A DNA stretch of 58,539 nucleotides, from contig JAQUYG010000005.1 of assembly GCA_028691985.1 (NCBI GenBank), positions 1 to 58,539 on the forward strand. The letters run 5' to 3'. This document shows, in pieces, positions 1 to 8,709 of the stretch. The notes beneath the pieces are model-generated. The model was not told where the DNA came from, searched no databases, and was given only the letters and a program-made list of their open reading frames with translations. Numbering within the stretch: position 1 is the first letter of the stretch; every line of letters begins with the position of its first letter. A program made the translations under genes and the position numbers. Source of the stretch: Minisyncoccota bacterium (GTDB taxonomy: Bacteria; Patescibacteriota; Minisyncoccia; JAHIHE01; JAGLIN01).

Positions 1-195
1 TTTTGTGAGATTTAAAACTATCAGGACCGAGTCTTAAGACCACGCTCCTGCGTTAGTACGGTAGCCAGGTATCACTATTAGATAATTCCGAGGTCTGGCT
101 TTTAGGTGATTAAGGGCGGGCTTCTGTCATGAGTGCCAGAAATATTGCACTTTCAAAGAATTTCTTAATAAGATGAGAGAGGTCAAGCTTCTCTA
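1..195. other. Unassigned noncoding left edge with short palindromes
   Basis: I see no convincing open reading frame or recognisable RNA gene here. The stretch contains the 10-base palindrome GTCTTAAGAC near position 30, a 6-bp stem AGCCAG/CTGGCT (about 63-102) followed by a short T-run, and the imperfect hairpin AGAGA/TCTCT near 175-194. It could be the tail of an upstream RNA or a terminator of a gene outside the window. Confidence 0.3.
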
Positions 196-224
196 TTGTC
201 ATTAAAATATAAAAATTGTATAAT
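196..224 (+). promoter_or_regulatory. Sigma-70-type promoter for the regulator-ftsA-like operon
   Basis: TTGTCA (196-201) and TATAAT (219-224) are separated by exactly 17 bases, a near-consensus housekeeping promoter. Transcription would begin near 231, which excludes the upstream in-frame ATG at 216 as a start and supports the ATG at 255 for the first gene. Confidence 0.75.
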
Positions 225-254
225 AAGGGGAGAATTCGTTTTAGTATTTTTTCT

Positions 255-839
255 ATGTCTGAAATTCTGGAAAAACTGTTTCATTCCAAAGCGGAGGTAA
301 AGATTATTCGTCTGTTTTTGAATGACACGGAAAATGATTATTCCATGAGCGATATCTCTTCTAAAACGAAGGAGAGCGTTTTGGTTGCCAAGAAGGAAGT
401 CCTAAACCTTGAAAAAATAGGTTTTCTGTCTTTAATCAAGAAAGACAAAAAAATATCTTACAAAATCAATGCCAACTTTCCATTGCATGAAGATTTAAAG
501 AAGTTGTTTTTTAAAGCGAGCCCCGCTTCTTCTGATAAAATAAAATCCAGAATTGAGAAAATCGGACAAGTTCGGCTGGTTCTGATTTCAGGATCCCTCA
601 TAAATTCGGATAAAGGCAGGGTTGATATTTTGATAGTAGGTGACAGTATTAACAAAAATAAACTGATTGATTTTCTTTCCGACATAGAAGCTGAGGTCGG
701 TAGAAATATCAGATATGTATACATGACCCATGATGAATTCAAGTATAGGAAAAATATGTTTGATAAATTTATAATTGATATTCTGGAAGGACCTAATAAG
801 ATATTGATTGATAAGTTGGGTTCAAGCGGCAGGATTTAA
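255..839 (+). CDS. Winged-helix regulator with nucleotidyltransferase-like C-terminal domain
   Basis: A 194-aa protein whose first 70 residues look like a winged helix (a helix-rich segment with SDISSKTK, then a recognition-like helix and a basic strand pair). The C-terminal half, with the strands LVLISGSL and VDILIVGD, resembles the nucleotidyltransferase-like domain often fused to winged helices in CPR bacteria and archaea. The start at 255 is chosen because the predicted -10 box covers 219-224. It is first in an apparent operon with an FtsA/PilM-like ATPase 19 bases downstream, so it may regulate that operon, which is inference. No Shine-Dalgarno is visible. The catalytic competence of the nucleotidyltransferase fold is unknown. 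Confidence 0.7.
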   Translation: MSEILEKLFHSKAEVKIIRLFLNDTENDYSMSDISSKTKESVLVAKKEVLNLEKIGFLSLIKKDKKISYKINANFPLHEDLKKLFFKASPASSDKIKSRIEKIGQVRLVLISGSLINSDKGRVDILIVGDSINKNKLIDFLSDIEAEVGRNIRYVYMTHDEFKYRKNMFDKFIIDILEGPNKILIDKLGSSGRI

Positions 840-858
840 AAAATCTTTTTCAAACATA

Positions 859-2106
859 ATGAATATTTTCGAAAAAATTACAAAAAAGAAAAACAAAAAT
901 AAGTATATTCTGTCTCTAGATTTAGGCACAAAGTTTGTAAAAGCCCTTGTGTCATATGTCGATTATGAAGAAGATAAGGTGGTGAATCTGGGTGTAGGCA
1001 AGTCGGGACAAAAGAATGGTAATGTCGTCGGTGGAAGGATTTTGAATGTTGAGGGGGTTATAGAATCTTGTAGGATTGCAATCGAAGAGGCTTCGAAGAT
1101 GGCGGACTATCTTCCTAATGAAGCGATTATAGGTTTTTCAGGCAACACTGTGAGGATCAGCACTAATTCTTTTGAAATTCAACGGGAAAATCCTGATAAA
1201 AAAATCGAACCCGCAGAGCTTAAGAAAATAATAAGGAGCGCCTATTCACGGGCGATGGATGTCATAGACTCTGAGCTGAGTTTTCGGGAAAAACAAGTCG
1301 GTGTGAATCTTATAAGCGCGGATGTCGCTGATTTCAATATAGACGGTTATCGGATCATCAATCCATTGAATTTTAAAGGGCACAAGATAAAAATTAGTAC
1401 CTCTAGCTCTTTTGTACTTTCCTCTGATTTCGAAATGATAAATAAAATAGCGGAGGGGCTTAACCTTCGGTTAGTAAAAATAGCCTATGGACCGTATGCA
1501 GTCTTGAAAGCTGTAGGGGGGCAGGATTCTTTTAACTTCAATGCGGTTATGATAGATGTGGGCGGCAATATCACTGATGTGGTTGTAGTTAAAAACGGAA
1601 ATATTGAAAAGGCTGATATGTTCGTTTTGGGAGGAAATATTTTTACAAAAAGGATTGCTAATCGTTTGAAAGTCTCGGAGGCGAAGGCAGAAGAAATAAA
1701 AATAAACTTTTCCAAGAAAAAACTCGACGATAAATCCGCTCAGACTGTCGAGGATATTTTTGTCGAAGACATCGATTTGTGGCGTTCCGGGGTTGAACTG
1801 GTTTTGGAAGAATATTCTAAAGAATCCCTTTCTCCTTCTCTTATTCTTTTCTATGGCGGCGGGAGCCAGCTTCCCGGTTTGGCATCTTCTTTGAATGAAC
1901 TTTCAAAATCTCCTATCTCTTTTTTCGGGAAAATAAAACTGGATTTTCTAAATATGGGATATATCTCTGATAATGAGGACCGGACCAAGAAACTGGATAA
2001 TTTTCAGGATATCACTATTCTCGCTCTCTCGCATATGATTTCAGACTCAATCAATGCAGAAGATACGCCTAATGTTTTTTTGGAAGAAATATTTTTTAAT
2101 AAATAA
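859..2106 (+). CDS. FtsA/PilM-like actin-fold ATPase
   Basis: A 415-aa protein of the FtsA/PilM branch of the actin superfamily. The phosphate-1 loop is LSLDLGTKF at about residues 18-26, the phosphate-2 motif MIDVGGNITDVV is near 231, and the adenosine motif FYGGGSQLPGL is near 330. Family members bind ATP and either tether FtsZ to the membrane (FtsA) or form the cytoplasmic ring of type IV pilus assembly (PilM). I cannot separate these two roles from sequence alone. No FtsZ, PilN or PilO gene is next to it; the neighbour instead encodes a membrane-anchored protein with a J-like exterior domain. The ATG at 859 is preferred over an upstream TTG-like start inside the preceding gene. Confidence 0.8.
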   Translation: MNIFEKITKKKNKNKYILSLDLGTKFVKALVSYVDYEEDKVVNLGVGKSGQKNGNVVGGRILNVEGVIESCRIAIEEASKMADYLPNEAIIGFSGNTVRISTNSFEIQRENPDKKIEPAELKKIIRSAYSRAMDVIDSELSFREKQVGVNLISADVADFNIDGYRIINPLNFKGHKIKISTSSSFVLSSDFEMINKIAEGLNLRLVKIAYGPYAVLKAVGGQDSFNFNAVMIDVGGNITDVVVVKNGNIEKADMFVLGGNIFTKRIANRLKVSEAKAEEIKINFSKKKLDDKSAQTVEDIFVEDIDLWRSGVELVLEEYSKESLSPSLILFYGGGSQLPGLASSLNELSKSPISFFGKIKLDFLNMGYISDNEDRTKKLDNFQDITILALSHMISDSINAEDTPNVFLEEIFFNK

Positions 2107-2116
2107 ATTGGATAAA

Positions 2117-4078
2117 ATGGAGGAAAGAAACATACAAAATTTGATAAGTGTCAATAAAGAAGATGACATCGTTGATATCGTCGATAAAATAAGGGAAAGT
2201 GAGGAGGCGAAATTAACTCTTCTGATCCCTGTCGGCGCTGTCGTCCTTCAGGATGTTATTAATTTGAAGATCCTACAAAAAAAAGCAGAAGAGTTCGGCA
2301 AAGAAGTCTCCATTTCTAGGGTCGAAGAAGGTTCTGCTCGTTTTGCTGTGTCGGAAGACGCAGTCGTTTCTAACATACAGAGAGAAGATGTTACTGTCGA
2401 CACTCAGCCCGATAATAAAACAAAAATTTCACGCAGTAGAAACATATTGCATTCTAAATCGGGAAAGAGAGTTTCTGATATAATCAGGAGAGGTGGGGTT
2501 GTAGATTTAAGGAAAGTTAATACGCACAAAGGTCACGAAGATGAAAATGCTACTGACTTGAGTGATGTAAGAGATAAGGATATCAGGGAAAGTAATGGCG
2601 CATCCGAAAGTCGCAGTGTTATAAAGGAAGAGAATCTTGGTAATGATAAAGTCGGTATTGCAGAGAAAGAGGATGTTTTTGCCAGGGAATTTTCCCAAGA
2701 GAAGGAAAATATTGATCGTAGGGAGAATAATCCTTTCTGGAAAGAGCTTCATTCTTCTGCTCCAGTAGAGGAGAAAGAGACTGTTGTTGAAGAAAAGGAA
2801 GAAATGAGAGGTTTCTTTGAGAAAAATGACAGAAGAAAAGACATAAGTATCGGTAATGAAGAAGGCTTACATAGCATATCAAGCGAGAAACCAAAAAAGA
2901 AAAAAAGAGGCAGTATTTTGCCTTCATTAAGTGCGAGATTCTTTGCGATTTTCATATTATTCTGTATCCTAACTGCTTCGCTTTCATTGTATTTTATCTT
3001 GCCGAAGGCTGATATTGCCGTTGCTCTCAAAAGAGAGAGCGTTGAGGGGGAATTTGATTTTCTTCTCGGGGTTGATTCTGATCCTGACGAAGCCAATGTG
3101 ATTCCTGTAGAAAAAACTGAAATTGTCAGCGAAGAGAAGCAGATATTTATTGCGGAAAGTAAAAAACAAGTCAGTGAAAAAGCAACTGGGGAGATTATAA
3201 TTTATAATGAGTGTTCGACTGGATCACAGACCTTGGTTGCTAGTACGAGATTTATGGCGACTGACAGCGGGAAAATATTTCAGATTGAGGAAGGCGTGGT
3301 GATCCCAGGATTTAGTAAACCGGAAGACGAGACGATTCCAGGGGAGATCAGAGTTTCAGTGGTTGCTGAAGGCGTGGGGGAAAGTTATAACATCGGCGCT
3401 TCGTCTTTTACGATTCCGAAATTGCAGGAGTTGGGAAGTTGGAAATATTCCTGTCTATACGCAAAATCTCAAGGTGAGATGTCTGGTGGTATGGATAAGG
3501 AAGTCACTTATGTTGCTGAGAGTGATTATAAGAAAGCAGCGGATTCTCTTGCTAATCTTGCTAAGGCGGACATAGAAAAGAGGCTTTTGGAAAGGGGAGA
3601 TGGTACGATTATTTTTAACGATGAGAATAGTGAAGATATTGTATCCTCGAGTAGTTCGGTTGAGGTGGGTGGTATGGCCGAAGAGTTTGAAGTAACTACG
3701 ACCGTAAAAAGAGAAGTCTACTCGGTAGACAAGGCAGTTTTGGAAACCGTTCTCTCTGGGAAAATAAAGGAATCTGCTAATTCCGATTCTGCTGAGGCAG
3801 TTTCTGACAGTCTTGTCTATGAGATCGGTGATGTTTTTGAGAAAAACGGCGATTATTTCGTTAAAATCTCTATTTTGCAGGATTTTGTATTCAATATCAG
3901 CGAAGACAAACTTCGTAAGGATGTTGCTGGCAAAAATGAGCAGGAACTAGGGGAATATTTCGGCAATATGAGCGGTGTGAAGTCTGTAGATATTAATCTC
4001 TGGCCGTTCTGGGTCAAGGAGGTACCTGAATCGCCGGATAAGATAAATATAACTGTTGACATAAATGATTCCATATAG
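2117..4078 (+). CDS. Membrane-anchored baseplate-J-like protein
   Basis: A 653-aa protein in three parts. Residues about 14-78 form a compact domain (with LTLLIPVGAVVLQDV) seen at the N-terminus of similar CPR proteins. Residues about 79-270 are acidic, low-complexity and probably disordered. One transmembrane helix (about 272-296, FAIFILFCILTASLSLYF) is followed by about 355 extracytoplasmic residues, which contain a region like the phage baseplate J/gp47 fold (TGEIIIYNE, then GVGESYNIG). It lies 10 bases after the FtsA/PilM-like gene, so the two products probably work together across the membrane, much as PilM works with its bitopic partners. The role is unknown. The start at 2117 avoids overlap with the preceding gene. 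Confidence 0.65.
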   Translation: MEERNIQNLISVNKEDDIVDIVDKIRESEEAKLTLLIPVGAVVLQDVINLKILQKKAEEFGKEVSISRVEEGSARFAVSEDAVVSNIQREDVTVDTQPDNKTKISRSRNILHSKSGKRVSDIIRRGGVVDLRKVNTHKGHEDENATDLSDVRDKDIRESNGASESRSVIKEENLGNDKVGIAEKEDVFAREFSQEKENIDRRENNPFWKELHSSAPVEEKETVVEEKEEMRGFFEKNDRRKDISIGNEEGLHSISSEKPKKKKRGSILPSLSARFFAIFILFCILTASLSLYFILPKADIAVALKRESVEGEFDFLLGVDSDPDEANVIPVEKTEIVSEEKQIFIAESKKQVSEKATGEIIIYNECSTGSQTLVASTRFMATDSGKIFQIEEGVVIPGFSKPEDETIPGEIRVSVVAEGVGESYNIGASSFTIPKLQELGSWKYSCLYAKSQGEMSGGMDKEVTYVAESDYKKAADSLANLAKADIEKRLLERGDGTIIFNDENSEDIVSSSSSVEVGGMAEEFEVTTTVKREVYSVDKAVLETVLSGKIKESANSDSAEAVSDSLVYEIGDVFEKNGDYFVKISILQDFVFNISEDKLRKDVAGKNEQELGEYFGNMSGVKSVDINLWPFWVKEVPESPDKINITVDINDSI

Positions 4079-4200
4079 TACACTAGGGAAGTAAATAAAG
4101 TCATTCTTAATTTTTACTGTCTAGATTAAGAAAATAGGCTGGCCTTTTGGCTCTAGTTATTGTTTTTTTATCTCGTCATTAAAAGACTAATTTTTCTTGA

Positions 4201-4410
4201 ATGAAAGAAATCGTACAATTAGATGGGGTTGTCATAGAGACTTTGCCTGGTGCCAAGTTTAGGGTTAAAGTTGAGGGCGATCATGAAGTTTTGGCGCATA
4301 TTTCAGGAAAGATGAGAATGAATTATATAAAGATCCTGCCTGGAGACAAAGTAATACTTGAAGTAAGCCCATATGATCTCACTAAGGGTAGAATTGTCAG
4401 GAGGGGCTAA
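4201..4410 (+). CDS. infA: Translation initiation factor IF-1
   Basis: A 69-aa single OB-fold protein that binds the A site of the 30S subunit and helps IF-2 and IF-3 select the initiator tRNA. The sequence follows the family closely ([38 protein letters not shown]) and the length is close to the usual 72 residues. It heads the alpha-type operon, directly before rpmJ. There is no Shine-Dalgarno sequence. The 122-base gap upstream has no strong promoter that I can defend. Confidence 0.97.
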   Translation: MKEIVQLDGVVIETLPGAKFRVKVEGDHEVLAHISGKMRMNYIKILPGDKVILEVSPYDLTKGRIVRRG

Positions 4411-4436
4411 GATTAATAATTTTGCATAAAAATAAT

Positions 4437-4550
4437 ATGAAAGTAAGAGCTTCAGTAAAAAAAATGTGCGACAATTGCAAAGTAGTCCGTAGAAAAGGCA
4501 AAGTTTTTGTTATTTGTGCCAATCCGAAACACAAACAAAGACAGGGATAG
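4437..4550 (+). CDS. rpmJ: 50S ribosomal protein L36
   Basis: A 37-aa gene, easily missed because of its size. It carries the zinc-binding pattern Cys11, Cys14, Cys27, His32 and the family start [12 protein letters not shown]36 sits near the peptidyl-transferase side of the large subunit and stabilises 23S rRNA folding. It lies between infA and rpsM as in most bacteria. The start context is AATAATATG with no Shine-Dalgarno. Confidence 0.97.
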   Translation: MKVRASVKKMCDNCKVVRRKGKVFVICANPKHKQRQG

Positions 4551-4591
4551 TTTGTCATTTTTTTATAATAAATTTTTGATTTAGAAAAAAT

Positions 4592-4978
4592 ATGTTGAGA
4601 ATCTTAGGAGTCAATCTTCCGGAGGAAAAAAGAATAGAGATTGCTTTGACTTATATCAAGGGGGTAGGTCTTCACAGGAGCAGAAAGATTTTGAGTGCGC
4701 TGGAAATCAGTCCTGATAAACGCGGAAAAGAAATAACTTCTGAGGAAGTCGGTAAAATCCAGAAATTCATTGAAGGTAACTACAAAGTGGAAGGTGAACT
4801 CAACAGAGTCATAATGATGAATATTAAGCGTCTTAAAGAAATAAACTGCTATCGTGGTTCAAGACATGCGAAGGGGCTTCCTTCCAGAGGACAGAGAACC
4901 AAGACTAATAGTAGGACCGTGAGAGGAAATATCAGAAGGACAGCCGGAAGCGGAAAGAGAAAAGTTGAGAAGACCTGA
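4592..4978 (+). CDS. rpsM: 30S ribosomal protein S13
   Basis: A 128-aa protein of the small-subunit head that contacts the P-site tRNA and forms bridges to L5. Family hallmarks are the start RILGVNLPEEKRIEIALTYI, the helix-two-turn-helix around YIKGVGLHRSRKIL, and the basic tail with GLPSRGQRTKTNSRT. It ends with TGA, which shows that TGA is a stop in this genome. Confidence 0.98.
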   Translation: MLRILGVNLPEEKRIEIALTYIKGVGLHRSRKILSALEISPDKRGKEITSEEVGKIQKFIEGNYKVEGELNRVIMMNIKRLKEINCYRGSRHAKGLPSRGQRTKTNSRTVRGNIRRTAGSGKRKVEKT

Positions 4979-5017
4979 TCTGTTTGCACTTATTATTTTT
5001 ATTAGTATTCAAATAAA

Positions 5018-5461
5018 ATGGGAAAAAGAAGAGTTATAACAATTGGAGATAAGGAAAGTGGTTCAGGAAAGAAACAATCTGTTTCTATGGCGCCGAAGGG
5101 AACCAAACGAAGAAATCTTACAAAAGGGCAGATTCATATAAAATCCACCTATAACAATACAATCGTCACTTTGACTGATTTGAACGGTGGCGTCATTTCT
5201 TGGTCAAGCGCGGGACTTTTGGGTTTTAAGGGGGCAAAGAAAGCTACTCCTTATGCTGCGACCAATATCGTGAATTCACTTTTGGAAAAGACCAAAAAAG
5301 TCGGACTTAAGGAAGTGGAAGTTTTTGTCAAAGGCATCGGAAGTGGCAGAGACTCTGCAATCAGAGCAATCGCGGCTAACGGACTTGGGATAGTCTCTAT
5401 TTCGGATACTACTTCAATCCCTCACAATGGTTGCCGTCCTCCAAAACCGAGAAGGGTATAA
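5018..5461 (+). CDS. rpsK: 30S ribosomal protein S11
   Basis: A 147-aa platform protein of the small subunit. The conserved core begins at about residue 35 (GQIHIKSTYNNTIVTLTD) and ends with the usual HNGCRPPKPRRV. The N-terminus is about 20 residues longer than the typical 129-aa protein and is basic (GKKQSVSMAPKGTKRR). The start is AAATAAAATG, one of only two ribosomal-protein starts here with A rather than T at -1. Confidence 0.98.
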   Translation: MGKRRVITIGDKESGSGKKQSVSMAPKGTKRRNLTKGQIHIKSTYNNTIVTLTDLNGGVISWSSAGLLGFKGAKKATPYAATNIVNSLLEKTKKVGLKEVEVFVKGIGSGRDSAIRAIAANGLGIVSISDTTSIPHNGCRPPKPRRV

Positions 5462-5494
5462 CAAACAAATTTTTGTAAATAATAATAAAGAATT

Positions 5495-6121
5495 ATGGCC
5501 AGAATTTTAACTCCAAAATGCAAGCAATGCAGAAGGGAAGGCAAGAAGCTCTTCCTTAAAGGCGAACGCTGCTATAGCGTAAAATGCGCTATGGTTAAGA
5601 GGCCTTATGCTCCTGGGCAGCATGGACAAGACAGGAGAATGAGAGCTTCAGAGTATTGCGTGCAGCTTAGGGAGAAGCAGAAAGTCAAGAGAATGTACGG
5701 AATTTTGGAAAAGCAGTTTAGAAAATATTACGAAGAAGCTGTCAGGATCAAAGGGAATACCGGTAGTTTGTTGGTAGTCCTCTTGGAAAGAAGACTGGAT
5801 AATGTCGTTTATCGACTGGGGTTCGCTCCTTCGAGAAATCAAGCGAGACAGTTGGTCAATCACGGACATTTCTTGGTTAACGGAAAGAAAGTTGATATTC
5901 CTTCTTTTATGGTAAAAGAAGGTGATATCGTTTCTATAAAGAAAGATAAGGCAGGTTGTTTCCAGAATCTGAAAGAGAATTTGAAGGGCGCACAGGCTCC
6001 TTCCTGGTTGAGTTTGGATGAAAAAAAGCTTGAAGGAACGGTCAGTTCTTCCCCAAGCGAGAAAGAAGCTGATTTGGATGTTAATATCCATCTTGTTATC
6101 GAATATTATGCCAAGATATAA
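5495..6121 (+). CDS. rpsD: 30S ribosomal protein S4
   Basis: A 208-aa primary 16S rRNA-binding protein. The N-terminal segment keeps a four-cysteine zinc motif (Cys9, Cys12, Cys26, Cys31), and the S4 RNA-binding domain is RLDNVVYRLGFAPSRNQARQ onwards (about residues 99-150). It precedes rpoA as in the classical alpha operon, where S4 is often the autoregulator; I saw no clear pseudoknot leader upstream of rpsM. Confidence 0.98.
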   Translation: MARILTPKCKQCRREGKKLFLKGERCYSVKCAMVKRPYAPGQHGQDRRMRASEYCVQLREKQKVKRMYGILEKQFRKYYEEAVRIKGNTGSLLVVLLERRLDNVVYRLGFAPSRNQARQLVNHGHFLVNGKKVDIPSFMVKEGDIVSIKKDKAGCFQNLKENLKGAQAPSWLSLDEKKLEGTVSSSPSEKEADLDVNIHLVIEYYAKI

Positions 6122-6160
6122 TCCCGTGTCGGGGATTTAAACTCTAACTAAATAAAAATT

Positions 6161-7159
6161 ATGCAACAAATTACATTACCGGAAAGACCTATTGTCGCCA
6201 AGCAGGAAGACAATTATGCTGTTTTTGAGGTCAAGGCTTGCTATCCCGGATATGGAATGACTTTAGGTAACGCTCTGAGGAGGGTTTTGCTTTCAAGTCT
6301 GCAAGGGGCTGCAATCACCTCTTTCAAACTTTCTGGAGTGAATCATGAATTTTCTGTCGTTCCGGGTGTTTTGGAAGATGTAGTAGAAATCATGCTTAAT
6401 TTGAAAAAAGTTAGATTCAAAATGTATTCTGAGGATCCGGTTAAGTTGAATATTAAATTTAACAAGGAGGGCGAAGTTACTGCCAGAGATATCGAAAAAG
6501 CTGATAATATCGAAGTAGTAAACCAAAATGCTCACATCGCTACCGTTACCGATAAGAAAGCTGCTTTTGAAATGGAGATTGTTGTTGAAAAAGGAGTAGG
6601 ATATCTGCCTGTTGAACAGCGAGAAGAGGAAAAGACTGAAATCGGAACCATCGGTGTTGATGCTATTTTTACTCCAGTCAAATCCGTCAACTATAAGGTT
6701 GAGAATATGCGTGTCGGAAAGATGACTAACTATGATAAGCTGGTTTTAGAGATAGAAACCGACGGAAGCAGAACACCGGAAGATGCCTTCAAAGAAGCTG
6801 CCGTTCTGTTGGTTCAACACTTCGACTTGTTCGGTGAATTTGCACAGGCCAAAGAAAAGGAAGAAGTGATCAAGGCCGAGTTTTTTGAAGAAGTTGACGA
6901 AAAGAAAGAAGAGAGCAAGGTTGAAAAATTAGAGGCAATCGCTGAGGAAAAGAAACAGGATGTTTTAAAGACTCCGATTGAAGAATTTAATATATCATCT
7001 AGGGTTATAAAAGTTTTACATGAGAATAAGATTAAGACCGTATCTAAGGTCATCACGAAGACGGAAGACGATCTTAAGAACCTTCCTGGAATGGGAGACA
7101 AGGGGATCAAGGAAATCAAGAAGGCAATCGGAAAATTAGGACTCACGCTGAAGAAGTAA
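6161..7159 (+). CDS. rpoA: RNA polymerase alpha subunit
   Basis: A 332-aa alpha subunit. The N-terminal assembly domain includes GYGMTLGNALRRVLLSSLQG, the signature used to dimerise and bind beta and beta-prime. After an acidic linker (about 225-265, rich in E and K) the C-terminal domain keeps its helix-hairpin-helix (LPGMGDKGIKEIKKAIGKL), so UP-element and activator contacts are probably retained. The linker is longer and more charged than in E. coli. It lies between rpsD and rplQ. Confidence 0.98.
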   Translation: MQQITLPERPIVAKQEDNYAVFEVKACYPGYGMTLGNALRRVLLSSLQGAAITSFKLSGVNHEFSVVPGVLEDVVEIMLNLKKVRFKMYSEDPVKLNIKFNKEGEVTARDIEKADNIEVVNQNAHIATVTDKKAAFEMEIVVEKGVGYLPVEQREEEKTEIGTIGVDAIFTPVKSVNYKVENMRVGKMTNYDKLVLEIETDGSRTPEDAFKEAAVLLVQHFDLFGEFAQAKEKEEVIKAEFFEEVDEKKEESKVEKLEAIAEEKKQDVLKTPIEEFNISSRVIKVLHENKIKTVSKVITKTEDDLKNLPGMGDKGIKEIKKAIGKLGLTLKK

Positions 7160-7189
7160 CATTTTAAAATTTACAGTTAAATAACAGGT

Positions 7190-7537
7190 ATGAATCATAA
7201 AGTTAGAGGAAGAAAATTTAAAAGGGACAGTGCTCAGAGGAAGGCTCTGATGATTAGTCTGGCTGAATCTATTATTACACGAGAAAGGATCAAGACTACC
7301 ACTGCTAAAGCGAAAGAGTTGTCTCCATTCATTGAGAAGCTGATAACCCGCGCTAAGGTCAGCGATCTTTCTGCTGCCAAGGCTATTCATGGCACCTTGT
7401 CTGATGTTTCTGCTAAAAAACTTTTAGGAGAAATAGCAAAGAAATATGAAAAAAGGAATGGTGGTTACACTAGGATTGTGAAGGTAGGTGAGAGACAGGG
7501 GGATGCGGCAGAGATGTCAATTATTGAATTTGTTTAG
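7190..7537 (+). CDS. rplQ: 50S ribosomal protein L17
   Basis: A 115-aa protein located near the exit tunnel. The start MNHKVRGRKFKRDSAQRKAL and the core SLAESIITRERIKTT match the family. It follows rpoA by 30 bases, the normal order. No Shine-Dalgarno; the start context is CAGGTATG. Confidence 0.98.
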   Translation: MNHKVRGRKFKRDSAQRKALMISLAESIITRERIKTTTAKAKELSPFIEKLITRAKVSDLSAAKAIHGTLSDVSAKKLLGEIAKKYEKRNGGYTRIVKVGERQGDAAEMSIIEFV

Positions 7538-7562
7538 AAAATTTTAAATTTATGAAGAATAT

Positions 7563-7970
7563 ATGAGTCAAGGCAATGATAAAATAGAGAGAAAATGGCA
7601 TTTGATTGACGCCAGCAAGGAAAATTTCGGCAGGCTGTCGACCAAAGCGGCTACTCTTTTGAGAGGAAAACATAAGGTTGATTTTGTACACCATATTGAT
7701 GCGGGGGACAATGTTGTTGTTATCAATTCTGATAATGTTAAATTTTCTGGCAAGAAAGAGGATGGAAAAATCTATTATTCCCACAGTGGTTATCTCGGAG
7801 GACTAAAGTCGATTAGCTTAGGTGACCAGATTAACAAGGATTCTAGAGAAGTAATCAATAAAGCTGTTTTCGGGATGCTTCCTAAGAATAAGCTCCGCAA
7901 CGAAATGATGAAAAGGCTCAGGGTTTATAAGAGCGCAGAGCATCCTTATGAGGATAAAATCGAGAAGTAA
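7563..7970 (+). CDS. rplM: 50S ribosomal protein L13
   Basis: A 135-aa early-assembly large-subunit protein. Family features are KWHLIDASKENFGRLSTKAA, HIDAGDNVVVIN and the C-terminal MLPKNKLRNEMMKRLRVY followed by HPY. It is paired with rpsI as almost everywhere in bacteria, here attached to the alpha operon. Confidence 0.97.
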   Translation: MSQGNDKIERKWHLIDASKENFGRLSTKAATLLRGKHKVDFVHHIDAGDNVVVINSDNVKFSGKKEDGKIYYSHSGYLGGLKSISLGDQINKDSREVINKAVFGMLPKNKLRNEMMKRLRVYKSAEHPYEDKIEK

Positions 7971-7989
7971 TTTTTTATAATTTTTTGAT

Positions 7990-8400
7990 ATGGTAAATAA
8001 CAAAGAAAGATATTTCTATGCCACTGGCAGGAGAAAAACCGCAGTCGCCAAGGTCAGGGTTTTTGAGAAGGGCGAGAAAGCTGGCATTATGATCAACGAC
8101 TTGGTTTGTGAAGAATATTTTGATGACAATAAAGTCCTAGTCGAGAAAGCTTATTCTCCTCTTGACTTATTCAGTCTCAAAGATAAGTATTTCGTTTCTG
8201 TGAAAGTTTTGGGTGGAGGAAGTACGGGACAGGCTGAAGCTGTCAGACTGGGTATCTCCAGGGCGCTTCTTAAAATTCAAGAAGATTTTAAGAAAGATCT
8301 CAAAGATAAAGGTTATCTTACAAGGGATCCACGAGAGGTTGAAAGAAAGAAACCGGGACTCAAAAAAGCAAGAAGAGCTCCACAGTGGAAGAAGAGATAG
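7990..8400 (+). CDS. rpsI: 30S ribosomal protein S9
   Basis: A 136-aa small-subunit head protein whose basic C-terminal tail reaches the P-site tRNA; the tail here ends RRAPQWKKR rather than the more common QFSKR. Family features are FYATGRRKTAVAKVRV and GGGSTGQAEAVRLGISRAL. It is the last gene of the operon and is followed by an intrinsic terminator. Confidence 0.97.
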   Translation: MVNNKERYFYATGRRKTAVAKVRVFEKGEKAGIMINDLVCEEYFDDNKVLVEKAYSPLDLFSLKDKYFVSVKVLGGGSTGQAEAVRLGISRALLKIQEDFKKDLKDKGYLTRDPREVERKKPGLKKARRAPQWKKR

Positions 8401-8433
8401 ATTCTATTCTATAACATATTCGTTCATAAAAAA

Positions 8434-8461
8434 GCAGACCCGATTTTACGGTCTGTTTTTT
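8434..8461 (+). terminator. Intrinsic terminator of the alpha/rplM-rpsI operon
   Basis: The stem CAGACC (8435-8440) pairs with GGTCTG (8450-8455) and is followed directly by six T residues. It lies 34 bases after the rpsI stop and closes the infA-rpsI operon. Confidence 0.85.
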
Positions 8462-8496
8462 GTTGCAAATATGACTTTTCATCAGTGCCTTATGCA

Positions 8497-8709
8497 CCTA
8501 AAAAGATAGTTCTTGTGATGAACGATAATATGGCAACTAGCTATTTTTTAGGTCTACTTCGATATTGTTTTTTATCATTGACTTGTGGGCTTTACATGTA
8601 TAACAGAGTGAAGTCAAAGTGAGATAAGGCGCATCATATCCCAGACCAATCTTGGAATGGCGAGAGCTAGATTGGTCTCTGCTTATCTAGCTTCTCTCTA
8701 CTGTGAAGC
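8497..8709 (+). ncRNA. Candidate structured RNA region (serial hairpins)
   Basis: The gene-free gap 8462-8755 contains several stems in series. Hairpin A: CCTAAAAA (8497-8504) pairs with TTTTTAGG (8545-8552), and TAGTT (8507-8511) with AACTA (8535-8539). Hairpin B: TTGACTT (8578-8584) pairs with AAGTCAA (8611-8617). Hairpin C: outer AGATAAG (8622-8628) with CTTATCT (8682-8688), enclosing a perfect 10-bp stem AGACCAATCT (8643-8652) with AGATTGGTCT (8669-8678). Hairpin D: GCTTC (8690-8694) with GAAGC (8705-8709). I recognise none of tmRNA, SRP RNA, RNase P RNA or a known riboswitch. The strand is a guess based on a promoter-like sequence at 8578-8604. Confidence 0.35.
8578..8604 (+). promoter_or_regulatory. 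Possible promoter inside the structured intergenic region
   Basis: TTGACT (8578-8583) and TATAAC (8599-8604) resemble -35 and -10 boxes but are only 15 bases apart. A transcript from here would start near 8611 and carry hairpins C and D. The same bases can also form RNA stem B, so the promoter reading is uncertain. Confidence 0.3.

Noticed and set aside
1-195. A tRNA or tail of a ribosomal RNA at the left edge
   Set aside because: No T-loop consensus, cloverleaf or rRNA 3'-end sequence could be found in either strand.
8213-8509. A 98-codon frame overlapping the end of rpsI
   Set aside because: It overlaps the well-supported rpsI in another frame and runs through the rpsI terminator, so it is a shadow frame.
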